Source: Schistosoma haematobium
Lineage: Eukaryota; Platyhelminthes; Trematoda; Strigeidida; Schistosomatidae
Assembly: GCF_000699445.3 (NCBI RefSeq)
Contig: NC_067195.1
Location: 65,902,591-65,966,590 of the forward strand
Direction of reading: 5' to 3'
Length of the DNA: 64,000 bases
In this document: piece after piece, positions 44,975 through 57,444 of the stretch
How positions within the stretch are numbered: position 1 is the stretch's first letter
Layout of the letters: each line of letters starts with the position of its first letter
Made by a program: the position numbers and the translations under genes
Notes under the pieces: model-generated
Databases searched by the model: none
The model's input: only the letters and a program-made list of their open reading frames with translations
What the model was told of the DNA's origin: nothing

Positions 44975-47011
44975 ATGGAGGACAACTGGAAAGGCATCAA
45001 AGAAACATTGACTTCAACGTGTCAAGAGGTTCTGGGCCTAAAGAAACACCATCATAAGGAATGGATCTCTATAGAAACACTGGACAAGATCAAAGAAAGG
45101 AAGAACAAGAAGACAGCAATTAACAACAGCCGAACACGAGCAGAGAAAGTCCAAGCACAAGCTGAATACATAGAAGCAAATAAGCAAGTGAAGAGGAGCA
45201 TTAGAGCCGACAGGAAGAAATACGTGGAAGAATTAGCAACGACGGCAGAAAAAGCTGCTAGAGAAGGAAATATGAAACAGCTCTACGATACAACGAAGAA
45301 ACTATCAGGGAAATACAGTAAACCAGAGAGGCCGGTCAAAGACAAAGAAGGCAAGCCAATCACTGAAATTCAACAACAGCGAAACAGATGGGTAGAATAC
45401 TTCGAGGAACTCCTGAATAGGCCGGCTCCAATGAATCCACCGAACATCGAAGCAGCACACACAGATCTTCCTATAGATGTCAACCCACCAACGACGGAAG
45501 AAATTAGAATGGCCGTCAGACAAATCAAGAACGGGAAAGCAGCAGGACCCGACAACATACCAGCTGAAGCACTGAAATCAGACGTCGAAGTAACCACAAG
45601 CATGCTTTACCCTCTATTCAAAAAGATTTGGGAGGAGGAACAAGTGCCAATGGACTGGAAAGAAGGACACCTCATCAAGATTCCAAAGAAAGGAGATCTG
45701 AGCAAATGTGAAAACTACAGAGGCATTACACTACTGTCAATACCAGGGAAAGTCTTCAACAGGGTGTTGCTGAACCGGATGAAAGATGCAGTAGACGCCC
45801 AACTTCGAGATCAACAAGCTGGATTCCGAAAGGATCGGTCGTGCACAGACCAAATTGCAACACTACGGATCATCGTCGAACAATCAGTTGAGTGGAACTC
45901 GTCACTATACATCAACTTCATTGATTATGAAAAGGCATTCGACAGTGTAGATAGGAGGACATTATGGAAACTTCTTCGACACTACGGAGTTCCTGAGAAG
46001 ATTGTCAATATTATCCGGAACTCATACGACGGACTACAGTGCAAACTCATGCATGAAGGACAGCTGACAGATGCATTCCAAGTAAGGACCGGAGTCAGAC
46101 AAGGCTGTTTACTCTCTCCCTTCCTCTTTCTTCTGGTGGTCGACTGGATTATGAAGACCTCAACATCTGAAGGAAAACACGGAATACAATGGACAGCTCA
46201 GAACCAATTAGACGATCTGGACTTCGCAGATGACCTAGCCCTCCTATCACGTACACGTGAACAGATTCAGATAAAGACAGCCAATGTAGCAGCAGTCTCT
46301 GCATCAGTAGGCCTCAGCATACACAAAGGGAAAACCAAGGTCCTCAAATTCAAAGCGGAGAACAGCAATCCAATCACCCTTGATGGCGAAACTCTGGAAG
46401 ATGTAGAATCCTTCACATATCTGGGAAGCATCGTCGATAGACATGGAGGTTCAGATGCAGACGTAAAGGCGAGGATTGGCAAAGCAAGGGTCGCATTCCT
46501 ACAATTGAAGAACATATGGAACTCAAGACAACTTTCAACCAATATCAAAGTAAGAATCTTCAATACGAACGTCAAGGCAGTTCTACTGTATGGAGCTGAA
46601 ACTTGGAGAACTACAACAACCACAATCAAGAAAGTACAAGTATTTATAAATAGCTGTCTACGCAAGATACTCAACATCCATTGGCCGGATACCATCAGCA
46701 ATAGCCTTCTGTGGGAGAGAACAAACCAACTACCAGCTGAAGAAGAAATTAGGAAAAGACGATGGAAATGGATAGGACATACATTACGCAAATCGTCAAA
46801 CTGCATCACGAGGCAAGCTCTAACTTGGAATCCTGAAGGGAAGCGGAAAAGAGGAAGGCCAAAGAACACATTACGTCGGATAATAGAAGCAGATATGAAA
46901 AGGATGAATTACAACTGGAAGGAGTTGGAAAGGATTGCCCAGGACAGGGTTGGATGGAGAATGCTGGTGAGCGACTTATGCTCCTTCACGAGGAGTAACA
47001 GGTGTAAGTAA
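44975..47011 (+). CDS. RTE-A ORF, reverse transcriptase part
   Basis: This frame is the same as that of 43994-44728 and is open from 44831, so the ATG at 44975 is just the first in the open part. In the active element it would be one protein with the endonuclease. It contains the linker [14 protein letters not shown] basic region, [51 protein letters not shown] and the catalytic FADD at 46223-46234. Then come [16 protein letters not shown] and the C-terminal [11 protein letters not shown] and [12 protein letters not shown] block. The stop overlaps the (TAAG)n tail. No internal stop, 678 residues from the ATG. Confidence 0.94.
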   Translation: MEDNWKGIKETLTSTCQEVLGLKKHHHKEWISIETLDKIKERKNKKTAINNSRTRAEKVQAQAEYIEANKQVKRSIRADRKKYVEELATTAEKAAREGNMKQLYDTTKKLSGKYSKPERPVKDKEGKPITEIQQQRNRWVEYFEELLNRPAPMNPPNIEAAHTDLPIDVNPPTTEEIRMAVRQIKNGKAAGPDNIPAEALKSDVEVTTSMLYPLFKKIWEEEQVPMDWKEGHLIKIPKKGDLSKCENYRGITLLSIPGKVFNRVLLNRMKDAVDAQLRDQQAGFRKDRSCTDQIATLRIIVEQSVEWNSSLYINFIDYEKAFDSVDRRTLWKLLRHYGVPEKIVNIIRNSYDGLQCKLMHEGQLTDAFQVRTGVRQGCLLSPFLFLLVVDWIMKTSTSEGKHGIQWTAQNQLDDLDFADDLALLSRTREQIQIKTANVAAVSASVGLSIHKGKTKVLKFKAENSNPITLDGETLEDVESFTYLGSIVDRHGGSDADVKARIGKARVAFLQLKNIWNSRQLSTNIKVRIFNTNVKAVLLYGAETWRTTTTTIKKVQVFINSCLRKILNIHWPDTISNSLLWERTNQLPAEEEIRKRRWKWIGHTLRKSSNCITRQALTWNPEGKRKRGRPKNTLRRIIEADMKRMNYNWKELERIAQDRVGWRMLVSDLCSFTRSNRCK

Positions 47012-47033
47012 GTAAGTAAGTAACCTAATAATG

Positions 47034-50000
47034 GGCCATCGGTTTTCAGTTTCACAAGGTGCAGACCTTCAAACCCATATGTCTAATGAGAACAGTATTC
47101 TCCGTCGTAAATGCTTTTTCCAGTCACTTCTGCTTTCGCTTATCATTACTGCTCACGAACATTGGGTAAATTTTCGGAACCTACATTTAAGTTACTTTTT
47201 CTCATGATATGTGTAAGCTTTCGGGATGAGTAGGAATTTCCAACATCAAGTGGCCTTTTCTTACTTATTTGTTTAAATTGTTAATAGACGCCATTGTTCC
47301 TTTCACAGAGCTTGTGATCTTAGGCTAGTAGAGTCTGTTTTCCATACTGACAGAAAGTTCAAGCACTGAAAGCATTAACCTTGGTTACAGAGAAGTGAAC
47401 ATCACATTGTTAGTGCTAGTTTTAGATGAGGAGACTGAGAGAGGAGAAAAAGAGACAATAATAAAACAATGAGGATTATAAGGAAACGAGTAGAAGATAA
47501 ACTTCAGTAATGATGTGAATTCGAGGCGACTGACATTGTTCACTTCCCCACAGCATAGAGAGATATATTTCCTGAAAAGAATCTACATCAGTACTGTTGT
47601 GTTTATTGATATCAGAAGATGAAAATAAAGCCGAATAGATAACCGCATGAGGACAGTCACACAACACTTTGCAAGCGGTTGATCTTTTGTATTAACTCCA
47701 AACTTTTTGGTTCTTATTTCTAGGATCTGAAATGAAGTACAGGGTTGCGTTTGTCAGAGTTGACCTTTGTTTCCATTTGTGACAAGGCAGCATATCAGAT
47801 GTTGATTACTCTTGAGAACAAATTATATTTCTTAGATAAATAATTATGAGCATACATTATATTCTGGTTAGAATTAATCAAAAGTCAAACTCAAAATATC
47901 ATGACTTTCAACAATTTATACTTTTTTTAACAAAGTAGTTCATCTCTTTAAAGGATTAGGAGTTTTCTCTTAAAAATATTATCTGAAAATCTGTGTAGAG
48001 AACAGTTTTTATGCTTTTAAACATTTGTACGCAGTTCAATGTCAGTACTGAAGGTAACTCATAATGATATCGGGAAACAGACTAATGGACTGTGACGTGT
48101 GTACATAATAATGATTCCTCTATCATTTGTTCTGCGGCTAATTCGAATTCCATGTATCATAAGCTCAGTTGTGCTTATAGAGTTCTGTATGCCTTAAATT
48201 GGACCATTCTGGGAGTTTATAGTTAGCACATCAACTCGACTAATTCGAATTGTCATACGGACTAATGGACAACATTACAAGATATAGTATCCATGTGGAA
48301 GACGAAGATTATCATACAGATTAAAAAAATCAGATTTCAGTAAGTATTTCTATACAAATTAACAAAACAATGAAGTAGAATGTGAATTATCGTATTCCTT
48401 CCAATACTTTTACTAGTTATACTAACATTCCTTAGTATACATTTCAACTTTCTTCGTCTTTAGTCCCCCTTTACCTTGAGATTTAAGGATATTTATTATT
48501 TATAGGTTCACCGAAATCAACTTCATATGCTATACATCTCTGTATCGGATATGATTACTATCAATAGTATCAATGATAATAATATCTAAATCATTCATAT
48601 CATAAAATATTAAATAATAATGGTGACTGTCCCAGAGAAAAACCAATATAATATAGTTCCCAATTCGATTTGGATACACAGTATCTATCTGAAGAAAATT
48701 TGCAATGATAGAAAGAAGGAACTCAATGGGATAAGCAGTCAATTTTTTCTTCGTACATGTATGTCACTAATCCAGGGACCACTATTTATTTTGTAGCTTA
48801 CAACGAATACTGTGTCAGGTTACAGAATCCATTCAATCAGTATATTTTCTGCTAGCGTTTTCATCATGTTAGTGGGAGAAGCACAGGATTTTATAGAGAA
48901 TTTCGCTCCTGTTTTGTGCATACCAAAACTAATCTGTTGTCTTAAAATCTATAAATAACATGCTAAATTGTTCGATCACCATACTGCGTTTAAATGTTTT
49001 TGAGTATGTGACTTATATCATTTGACTTTTGAAGCCTTTAAGTAGTTGATCTTCGGTAAAAATCAAATAATCAGTTTTTATACGACTGTTATCAAAGTAG
49101 ATGTACAGTTTTTCTTATAAATAAGTTCTATCAAACTTCCTGTTGATTGGTTAGCCAATTAACACTGGCTCATTGGTCCATGTATAACTATATACTGCGT
49201 ATTTTAGTTCTAAGATAAGAAACTTTAAGAATGTGGAATGACGTAAATATATTACCATTGGTCTCAAACTTTGTTAAATATCTAGCTGATATTCATCTGA
49301 AATTTGAAAAGTTAAGGCATTCTTCCGTCAGCAAGTTATATATTTGACTCATATGGCACACAAATCACATCGCTATATGATTAATTGTTGGATATTGATA
49401 CATCTTGCTAATTGAACGCTATATTCGGTTCCTAAGCTATTCTCGCAACCCCCAAGCTATAACTACACAGCGACCTGAACACGAGAGAAAAGGCGCAAAA
49501 TATGCGAGAAGCACTTTACTCCAAAGGTTCGTTTTAGTACAGAAAATATAGGGTTTTTATAGTACTTTAGATGTTCTTGGGTTTCCCGAAAATTCTAGAA
49601 TGCTACTAAACACAGTAGCAGTATATTAATCAGCCAATCAGAAACACTACATGTGACTTTTCACTTTCTTGATGTGTCTGGTTAAACGTCAAGTGGACGC
49701 TGATTAAATAAAATGCTTCTTAGTATTTCCTGAGCCTTTCTTGTCTTTTGCGAGAAATAATCTGGATCACCCCAACAGATATTTTCAAATTTTTCTTTCT
49801 CTCCAGTTCTTAATGAAATCTGTACTTTACTAATCACATTCACAGTTGTAGACAAGCTATGGTGTCGAGCGTTAACGAATAAACTTGAAATTTGTACTCC
49901 ACTTTATGAAGTGTAAATGAATAGTAGTACTAGTTTCATGATGCTTATTCATTTTTCAATGGTTTCGAACAGTTTTACCATATAATAATCTTAATCTGTT

Positions 50001-51474
50001 TTGAAGTTTTTAAGCCACATGAATGTCTGTTGTTTGGTGAACCACGCGTAAAGTGGCTTGTTTGAGAGTTCATTGTGAACAAAGGAAATATGAACGAAAA
50101 TTCGTTGATTTGCGTGTTGTACTTGATCTACATTTAAATAAGTGACATTTGCTGTTTCAGTATTCACATATTGCCACACACACCAATGATTTTAGAATCC
50201 ATGTTTTTGTCAGAATGTAAGTGTTGTAGCACTATATCAAAGTGTCACCGTTAATACCAATGCTTGGAAAATAAGACAAATCAAGATGTTCATCTATTTG
50301 CATCTTTCGGTATTTTCTGTAATACAGACTGTCTTTTCGTCTGGTCATCAAGTATTCTATCTGAGTCGTATATTTTATGTACTGAAACTCCTCTCTCTAT
50401 CTAACGACTGATAATTTTAATGCCACGTTCCGCTATTTACTACTTACAAGCAATCTTATGAGTAGTATTCACCATATATATAACCTAGATCTAGGACATG
50501 ATAGAGATTATACTGGATTATCTAGTATTATTTATTAAGCGCGGTAGCCACATTGTAGGTTTAATTGATTAAATTCAAACTATACTGATGACTGAAGAAC
50601 ATGATATTGATAACTATCCAATAACTTCTTTTTTATTTATGACTTGATTTACTGTTCATTTAACTTGTTAAATATTCTTAGTGTGGCTAGAGCGAAGAAT
50701 CAATCGATTTCCACCATTTCGATAATCAAGGGAACAGGTATTTCTTATAATGAACAGAAGTCAGAGAACATTGGTTACTTTGTGAAATTGATTTATATTC
50801 TTGGTCAACCACTCTACATGATAAGTAGCTTATAGTGACACTATTTCAGTCAAATAGTTTATACATAAACAATATTCTCTTTTACTAGTTGTTTTAACTT
50901 CTTAAATTTACATGGTCTCGTGAGAAAATTATCAATTTAGTCAAACAGGTCTTCTCAGCCAAACTAATTATAATAACAACAGAACTGACAAAAAATAAAG
51001 CAAAAGAGCATGTTCACGAAATACTTTGTCTGATAGTTTACACTAATTATTAGACAGCTTTAGAGAAACTAGCTAATTGATTTCTTATAACAATGAACCA
51101 AAAACATTCTCATGTTTTACACTACTTATAATATGTGAGTAGTTGTGTTATATTCCTAACATTTTCGTGACAGCCATTAGCTGTTTAGTGATTTTTGTTT
51201 ACAAGCGGTTAAGTATTACAGTTTCGTCATCATACTTTAGCTTCTTCTAAACCGATGGCAATAAAGTTATCAAAATCAGTTTAAGCACACACAGTAAACT
51301 CGTTGAACTGTGTGAAGAATGGGGATATTCTGAAGTTAATGTGAATGAACTCAGCATAAGTAATTTAATTTAACGACTTGTTTTTCTTCATCAGCAAAAG
51401 CCAATTTGTTCACATTTGCCAGTTGTTAATAAGTTTTTTTAAAAGGGATTTACGTGAAATTTGTTAACAGTAGT
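47034..51474. other. No recognised gene
   Basis: About 4.4 kb of AT-rich DNA between the RTE-A and RTE-B elements. I see no coding or structural feature that I can support. Confidence 0.4.
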
Positions 51475-52189
51475 TACGTTGAAATCCCAACCGTTGCTGC
51501 TACCTTGACGTGGTGGTCAGGCTTGTTTATAGTGATGAACCGATCTAGTTAAACTGGCTGGAACAATCCGTCCTCATGGTCCTACCATGCCAGACAGGTT
51601 GGCTTAAGAACGGTAAAACTAAGAGCAGAAAACCCAATGCCCGAAGGCGAAGTCGAACTGTCAACTTTACAGAGGTGTGACGGCAGTAAGGTGTTTCCTT
51701 CAAACATCGAGCATAACAGCGAGGCTGCCTTCCTACGATGAGGGGTGGGGTTAGAAGAGGTCCACCCTAAAAATGCACACCTCGTTTTATCCCACAGATA
51801 TCCATCTCCGGCGGTAGAGTCACAACAAATACGTAGCCAACACGAAAGTTACGCCCAAAAAGTCCATGTGTGATAAGCCTCCTACAGTTGTTCCTTGGGT
51901 ACTGTAGTCACGCCATCAGGTCACTAAGAACACCTCTAACCCAATTTCCTTTTCAGATACCTCCACAAGAACCCTTCCCCGGTGTGGGCGACCGGGCATT
52001 GGAAACCGCCCTCATACCTCTAACAACACTCAAGACCACTGTAATCATATTCAATTTCACTCTTCAATTTCTGTTATTTCTCCTACTTCGACTATCAACT
52101 CTAAACTTGCTTTTTTGACTTCCTCCCTATGTGTCACCATGGCCAACGATTCTGTCCCAAGTCTACTGTAACCTCTCTCCAAACTACAC

Positions 52190-52840
52190 ACTGGAGCCCT
52201 CAACGTACTCACCCTATGTCAAATCGGCCAGCTGTCCTCCTTGGCTGAGACCCTAGAGTCTCGTACCATTGATGTATGCTGTGTCTCCGAAACACTCATA
52301 GAGGATCCTAGTGTGGTTGTTCACTTGACCTCACCACGACAAAACAGAGATTCGACGAGATACACGCTTTTCTTATCTGGCGACCCGATGGCTAGTTCTC
52401 GTGGACTGGCAGGTGTAGGCATAGCACTAAGTAATAGCACTATTAAAATGGATCCCTGTTAACCGTCGTCTATGTGCTATTCGGCTAAACGGCTCCATAA
52501 GAACTCGGAAGGATAAGGACACACGTCGTTGCCTTTTCGTCAATTCTGCCTACGCTTACACTGACTGCATCCCGGGTGAAGTGAAAAATGACTTTTACAG
52601 AAGACTTTCTGAACTTCTTCAGAAAGCTGAACGTTCAGGTATAGTACTCGTAGGAGGTGACTTTAATGCCCAGGTAGGTCGCTTAAACCAAACAGAAAGA
52701 CATTTAGATGGGTATTTTGATATTCTGTTTCAGCTAACAGATAATGATGATCGCCTGTTGCAACTATGCTCAGAAAATCGTTTAGTTTTAGCAAACACTA
52801 ATTTTAAGCATAAGGAGGGACATCGTCGGACATGGTGACC
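52190..52840 (+). pseudogene. RTE-B endonuclease, broken
   Basis: Reading across + frames gives QIGQLSSLAETLESR, VCCVSETLIEDPSVV, SGDPMASSRGLAGVGIALS, then YTDCIPGEVKNDFYRRL, IVLVGGDFNAQVGR and NRLVLANTNF. These are in the order of the endonuclease fold. The frame stops at 52460-52462 and resumes in another frame at about 52540. The conserved SDH-equivalent DSDHALI is visible at 52942-52962. There is no continuous frame, so no active enzyme. Confidence 0.85.
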
Positions 52841-53399
52841 TTCTGCACCAAACCAACGATGTACTCAAATAGACCACATTGCCATCAGTCATCGTTGGGG
52901 AGGGTCGATAGAAGATTGTCGCTCATTCTGGAAAACCTGCTTGGACTCTGACCATGCTCTTATACGGGCATGCATCTGCTTGCGCCTTACTGGACGCAGA
53001 AAAGCCACACTAAGAAAACCCGTTGGAGCCGAACTCAGTGATGAGAAAGCCAATAGTAGATACCAGAACCAAACAAGTTCGCACATAGGCAGTTCCGCTC
53101 ACGATACTGACACAGATGTTTGGAAAAATAAACGAACGGCAGTGTGAAAAGCAGTAACATCTATTAGTGCTTTGAACCAAATGGTCACCAAAAACCAGTG
53201 GCTTCTATATCTATTGATAATATCCAGAGTTTTCTAAGGTTGGTGTTCCAGTTTTAACGGTTAGGTTGACTAATATTTTAGCCAATATCTGGGAAGTGGA
53301 CGTAATCTCATCTGGCTGGTCTCAATCACTGATCGTCCCAATATATATATGAAGGGGTCAAAATCATCCTGTGACAAACATAAAGGAATTAGTTTAACC

Positions 53400-54681
53400 A
53401 ATATAATATCTAAAATACTAGCCTCAATGATTATCAGACGCCTAACAAATATCCGTGAGCTGTAAACAAGAGAAAATCAGGCTGGCTTTAGACCTGATCG
53501 CCCCTGCATCGACCACATATTCACCGTTCGTCAGACAGGCAGGCTTATTGGCGTCCAAAAATGATAGTTTTTTTAAACTTAGAAGCTTCATTTGACTCTG
53601 TAGATCGAGAGGTTATGTGACAGTGTCTATCATTGAAAGGTGTAACTCAGAAGCACCTAGATCTTGTGAATGCTCTTTGCTCGAACACTAGCAACCCAGT
53701 CAGAGCATATAGTGAACTTTCACCTGATTTCGCAACCTCAAGTGGTGTCCGACAAGACTGCCCACTTTTTCCATATTTGTTCAACTTCATCATAGACATA
53801 CTGATGGAAACAACGAACGTGTCGACTGAGTTTCGGGTATCGATTTCTTACCAGGAGGTCAAATTATCGAATTAGAATTCGCAGATGATATAGTCTTGTT
53901 TGATAAAGATGCTAATAAAGTGTACTGCGCAACAATGTCAGGATGTTTGGGATGCGTCTCTACCCCTCTAAATGTAAATTGTTGCTTTCGGACTGGCCTG
54001 CGTCAACACTTGAACTAAGGATAGGAAGTGAACTAGTTGACATCACTTATTTTGGGAGTTTCATCAGCCCTAATGAGTCGGTGTCTGACGAAATCTCAGC
54101 ACGGATTCCAAAAGCTCGTCTGGATTTTGCCAACTTACTCGACCTGTGGCGAAGGCAAGATATCCACCTATCAATTAAGGCAAGAGTATACTGCGCAGCA
54201 TTTCGTTCTGTTTTACTTTGCGGTCACGAAACACGGCTATTAAGGGTAGAAGACACTCGTAAGTTACTGGTATCTGGTCACAGATGTTGCTCGCATCTGC
54301 TGAGATCACCGGGTAAGTAATAGTGAGTTTAAACGAAGGGTACTTTGGAATGCTGGTATATCAGTTGATGAGGTTGTGAATCTGCATAGATTGAAACAGT
54401 TGGGCCACGTGTCACGTATGCCTGAACACCGATTACCACGTCGTGTAATGCTGACTAGTGTTGGGGATGGTTGGAAGAAAGATAGGGGTGGCCGAATCAA
54501 AATGTGGCATCAGTCTGTAAAGTCACTAACTCCTAGTCTGCGCCATGTTGGTAGATGCAGACTACTTGGTTGGGTTCTGCGCCACTATCGTAACCAGTGG
54601 TTGGAGACTCTGGATAACATGGCTGAGAATCGATCACAATGGTGTAGGTGTATACACTCTTTGTCTTCCCTTAGACTGTGA
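53400..54681 (+). pseudogene. RTE-B reverse transcriptase, broken
   Basis: Text in several + frames: ISKILASMIIRRLTN, QAGFRPDRPCIDHIF, SFDSVDREVM, KGVTQKHLDLVNALC, SSGVRQDCPLFPYLF, catalytic FADD beginning at 53878, GMRLYPSKCKLLLSDW, then ITYFGSFISPNESV, and the C-terminal GHVSRMPEHRLPRRV and NRSQWCRCIHSL. Nonsense codons are at 53463-53465 (TAA) and 53618-53620 (TGA), plus frame breaks near 53875 and 54320. The same lesions are present at 23.6-24.5 kb. Confidence 0.9.
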
Positions 54682-54823
54682 GATTAAAATTGCTTTATAC
54701 CTCTATTTCTACGAACTAATTCTTTCTTTCTGTATTATATCGTCATATGAAATCTTTTGTCACTACCATTGAAGTAACTGCTTTCATGACTTTCTTGTTC
54801 ATCTTGTTGTGCTAATGAATGAC

Positions 54824-55021
54824 TACGTTGAAACGCATTTATGATAATCGAGTTTTATACTTAGAAAAAGTCGAGTTCCCCAATTTACACGATTTACCAT
54901 ATTGGATAAATATTTCAATCATCTTAGGTTTGCAAGCAACAGTTGTTCATCTGATTGTCAACAATCATATGGAGTGAAACTTCAATTTCAACGATCTTTA
55001 CAGCACTCCGTCATAATGATC
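54824..55021 (+). repeat. Flank shared with 15493-15681
   Basis: Non-element DNA just right of the RTE-B copy, matched after the shorter RTE-B copy at 15.1-15.5 kb. It starts with the target duplication TACGTTGAAA. Confidence 0.85.
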
Positions 55022-55191
55022 AACTTGTGGTTACTTGTGATTAATCCAGAGATGTAATTCCAGGAATTCTAACGAGAAACCGTGACAGCTGATTTTTGAC
55101 CTTGTTGACAGTGTGACATATATCACCAATGAGAAATAATGTTCGTACAATATCGCTAATTGGTTGAAGTTATATATATGAGCCTATGAAG

Positions 55192-55262
55192 GCCAACACG
55201 GTGGTTTGAAGTTTAAGCTTTCCTAGCGAATTCCGGAGGTTATGAGTTCTATCTCTGGTGGG
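55192..55262 (+). repeat. tRNA-like SINE fragment, decayed
   Basis: CACGGTGGTTTGAAGTTTAA followed by GGAGGTTATGAGTTCTATC resembles the minus-strand unit at 32840-32955 (GCGGTGGTTGACTGTTTAAG, then CAGGTCATGAGTTCGAACC). The B box is mutated. A pol III-derived repeat is the best reading. Confidence 0.4.
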
Positions 55263-57366
55263 ATCAATGAGACTATCGTAGGCCCTTTTACATAATTTGT
55301 AAACAAGCGTTACAAACTTCTTGCAATTAGTTTTAAATTTGTGGGTTCAAGTAACATAAGTGGTCTGAAATATACACTGTGGAAGTTATATGCTGATTTA
55401 AAACCAACAGTGATCATTACTATTTCAAGTGTTATGGGAATTTGTGAGATCAGTATTATACACAAATAAACCTAATTATTAGCTTTGAAATCTACCTCAT
55501 ATATAGAAACAAACTTTTACTCAGTGTTTTCAGGTAACTGTCTGGTTATAGTTGTTTCAGTGAAAACTCAGTAGGAATGATTTGGGATACACTGTCCATA
55601 TATCAACAAGATGTCTTACTTTTCTTACAAAGAATTAATGGCTTTCAAATGATACCTCATATTGTTGTAACACATGTGACCAATGTACTCACAAAAACAT
55701 TTATAAGCTTTATTATATCAAACAATTTAAAATTATATATCTGTTTTTTTATATGTAACATTGCTACTCACACCAAACTGATCATTCCTATAAATCATTA
55801 GGTGTTCTCGAATTGATTTCAGGTCATATTATTTGTTTATTTATAACAAAAATGCTTTGTTTATTCATTCAAAGCAAATAGTAGCTAATGACAACGATTG
55901 AGTCAATCATAAAACCATTTACTAAATTGTCACATTGGTAACTAATCTGGTCTGAACTGAGCTACATAGAACTTGAATGCACATGAACGAGGACATTAGT
56001 TACTACATACATTAGTTACTAATTTTCCAACTGTTGATATATGTGTGAAATGATGTCTACTGACATACAAAACTTGTTATTTGCACGGAACAAAATAATT
56101 ATAATCACTGGAGTATTATTAGCGTTGATATTTAGTTCACTAATGTGATAATTTATAAAGTTTATAGATTATTAATTCTACTATAACGTGACATGTAAAC
56201 GTAGTTATTTCGTTAGTTTGTTTTTAAACCAAATGGATTGACCTTATAATAACCAATTTTTTATCTATTAGAATTTTAATTAAAAGTGAAACACAAATAT
56301 TATGAAAATAAGGCTTGGAGTTAAATCTTTAATGATCAAAAGCGTTGGATATGACAGTGAATATGAAAACGTTTTACTCTCTGGCTTAAAGGAAGATGAA
56401 CTGATATACTCACAAAACCGACACCTGATGGATTTTAGGAAGTTGGTTCACTAACCATATCAACCTTAAAATATTAAACCTATTATTTTTATGCGGCATA
56501 TCAAACCGGAAATTGTGACCATGTTTTTATGACATAACATATGATTCATAAAAGATAAAAAACAAGGCCAAAAGTAACCTACACAAAAACAAGTTTCTTC
56601 ACTAGTCAAGTCTTTATAACGCAAAAATCGCTATTGAGGTTTGAAACATGTAGATTTATTTATTTATTTATAACTGTTTGTCTGTAGCTTCTATTTAGCT
56701 GCAGTATTTCATTTGTTGTTTCTTTTGTGTATATGAGTTTTAGTGCACGAATAGTTTAATGATGACGTGATCTTAGCCTATTATTTTGCTTAATGACAAA
56801 GATAAACCATGAGTTTAATTTCTATATAGTTAAATAAGAATGGGTGTATTCCGTTTACTATATAATTAAAGTAAAATATTTATCTACCACAAGTATACAC
56901 AAATATTACTTATATTATCCATCAGTATGAAATGCCTATTTGGAGTGTTATATTTTGTAAGATGTTTTATTTACATATTCACTGATAGTTCTGAGATTGT
57001 GATGACAGAAACACTACAACCTTTGATAATTAGAGGTTACCAGTTAACAACTAAATTTATGGATATCATGGCATGTAATTTATTATCTCTGCAAGACGTT
57101 CTCAGTTTTAAGTAGTTCAAAGCGATCTGTAATTTTCTCTAAATTATTGCTTATATTTGGATAATATTTAAAGAGTTAGGAAACAATCTGTTTTACAAAC
57201 TACTATTAGTTCCATGAAGGAGTGGATTCGGAGAAGCAATTACTTATTTCCTTCAGTATCCAATATTTTTCGTAAGATACACTGATAACCATCAAAACTC
57301 AATGTCGTATTTGAATCAATCTTGAGAAATTACTTAAATAACAGGTAGTTGTTATTCTGGTTTGAA
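55263..57366. other. No recognised gene
   Basis: AT-rich. A 62-codon frame at 56927-57115 begins with a hydrophobic signal-like stretch (MKCLFGVLYFV), but there is no homology I recognise and no clear splice partners. Confidence 0.4.
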
Positions 57367-57444
57367 ATGTATCCTTACTTACTTACGCCTGTTACTCCCA
57401 ATGGAGCATAGGCCGCCGACCAGCATTCTCCAACCCACTCTATC

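Larger units (their letters stand above)
43806..47021 (+). mobile_element. Full-length RTE-clade retrotransposon (RTE-A)
   Basis: A 3.2-kb non-LTR retrotransposon that encodes an endonuclease and reverse transcriptase and inserts by target-primed reverse transcription. It has a GC-rich 5' leader (GGTCCCAAGCCCGGG near 43840), one long coding region, almost no 3' untranslated region, and a (TAAG)n tail at 47005-47021. It is flanked by the exact 12-bp repeat AACCTAATAATG at 43794-43805 and 47022-47033. The exact duplication and the open frame indicate a recent insertion. The only defects seen are two compensating frame changes at 44729-44735 and 44828-44832. Confidence 0.94.
51485..54823 (+). 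mobile_element. Long RTE-clade retrotransposon copy (RTE-B)
   Basis: A 3.3-kb element from the leader CCGTTGCTGCTACCTTGACG to a short ATGAATGAC tail, flanked by the exact 10-bp repeat TACGTTGAAA at 51475-51484 and 54824-54833. It contains an untranslated leader (to about 52180), an endonuclease region (52190-52840) and a reverse-transcriptase region (about 53400-54680). It lacks part of the usual 3' end: the block ending GTAGCTGA, present at 15.47 kb and 25.03 kb, is absent after 54812. Two nonsense codons and several frame breaks show that it is dead. Confidence 0.9.

Noticed and set aside
46267..46869. 200-codon minus-strand frame in RTE-A
   Set aside because: Mirror frame of the reverse transcriptase C-terminus, with no independent motif.
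56927..57115. Small secreted protein or micro-exon gene product starting MKCLFGVLYFV
   Set aside because: A signal-like start alone is weak in AT-rich DNA, and no cysteine pattern or convincing splice partners were found.
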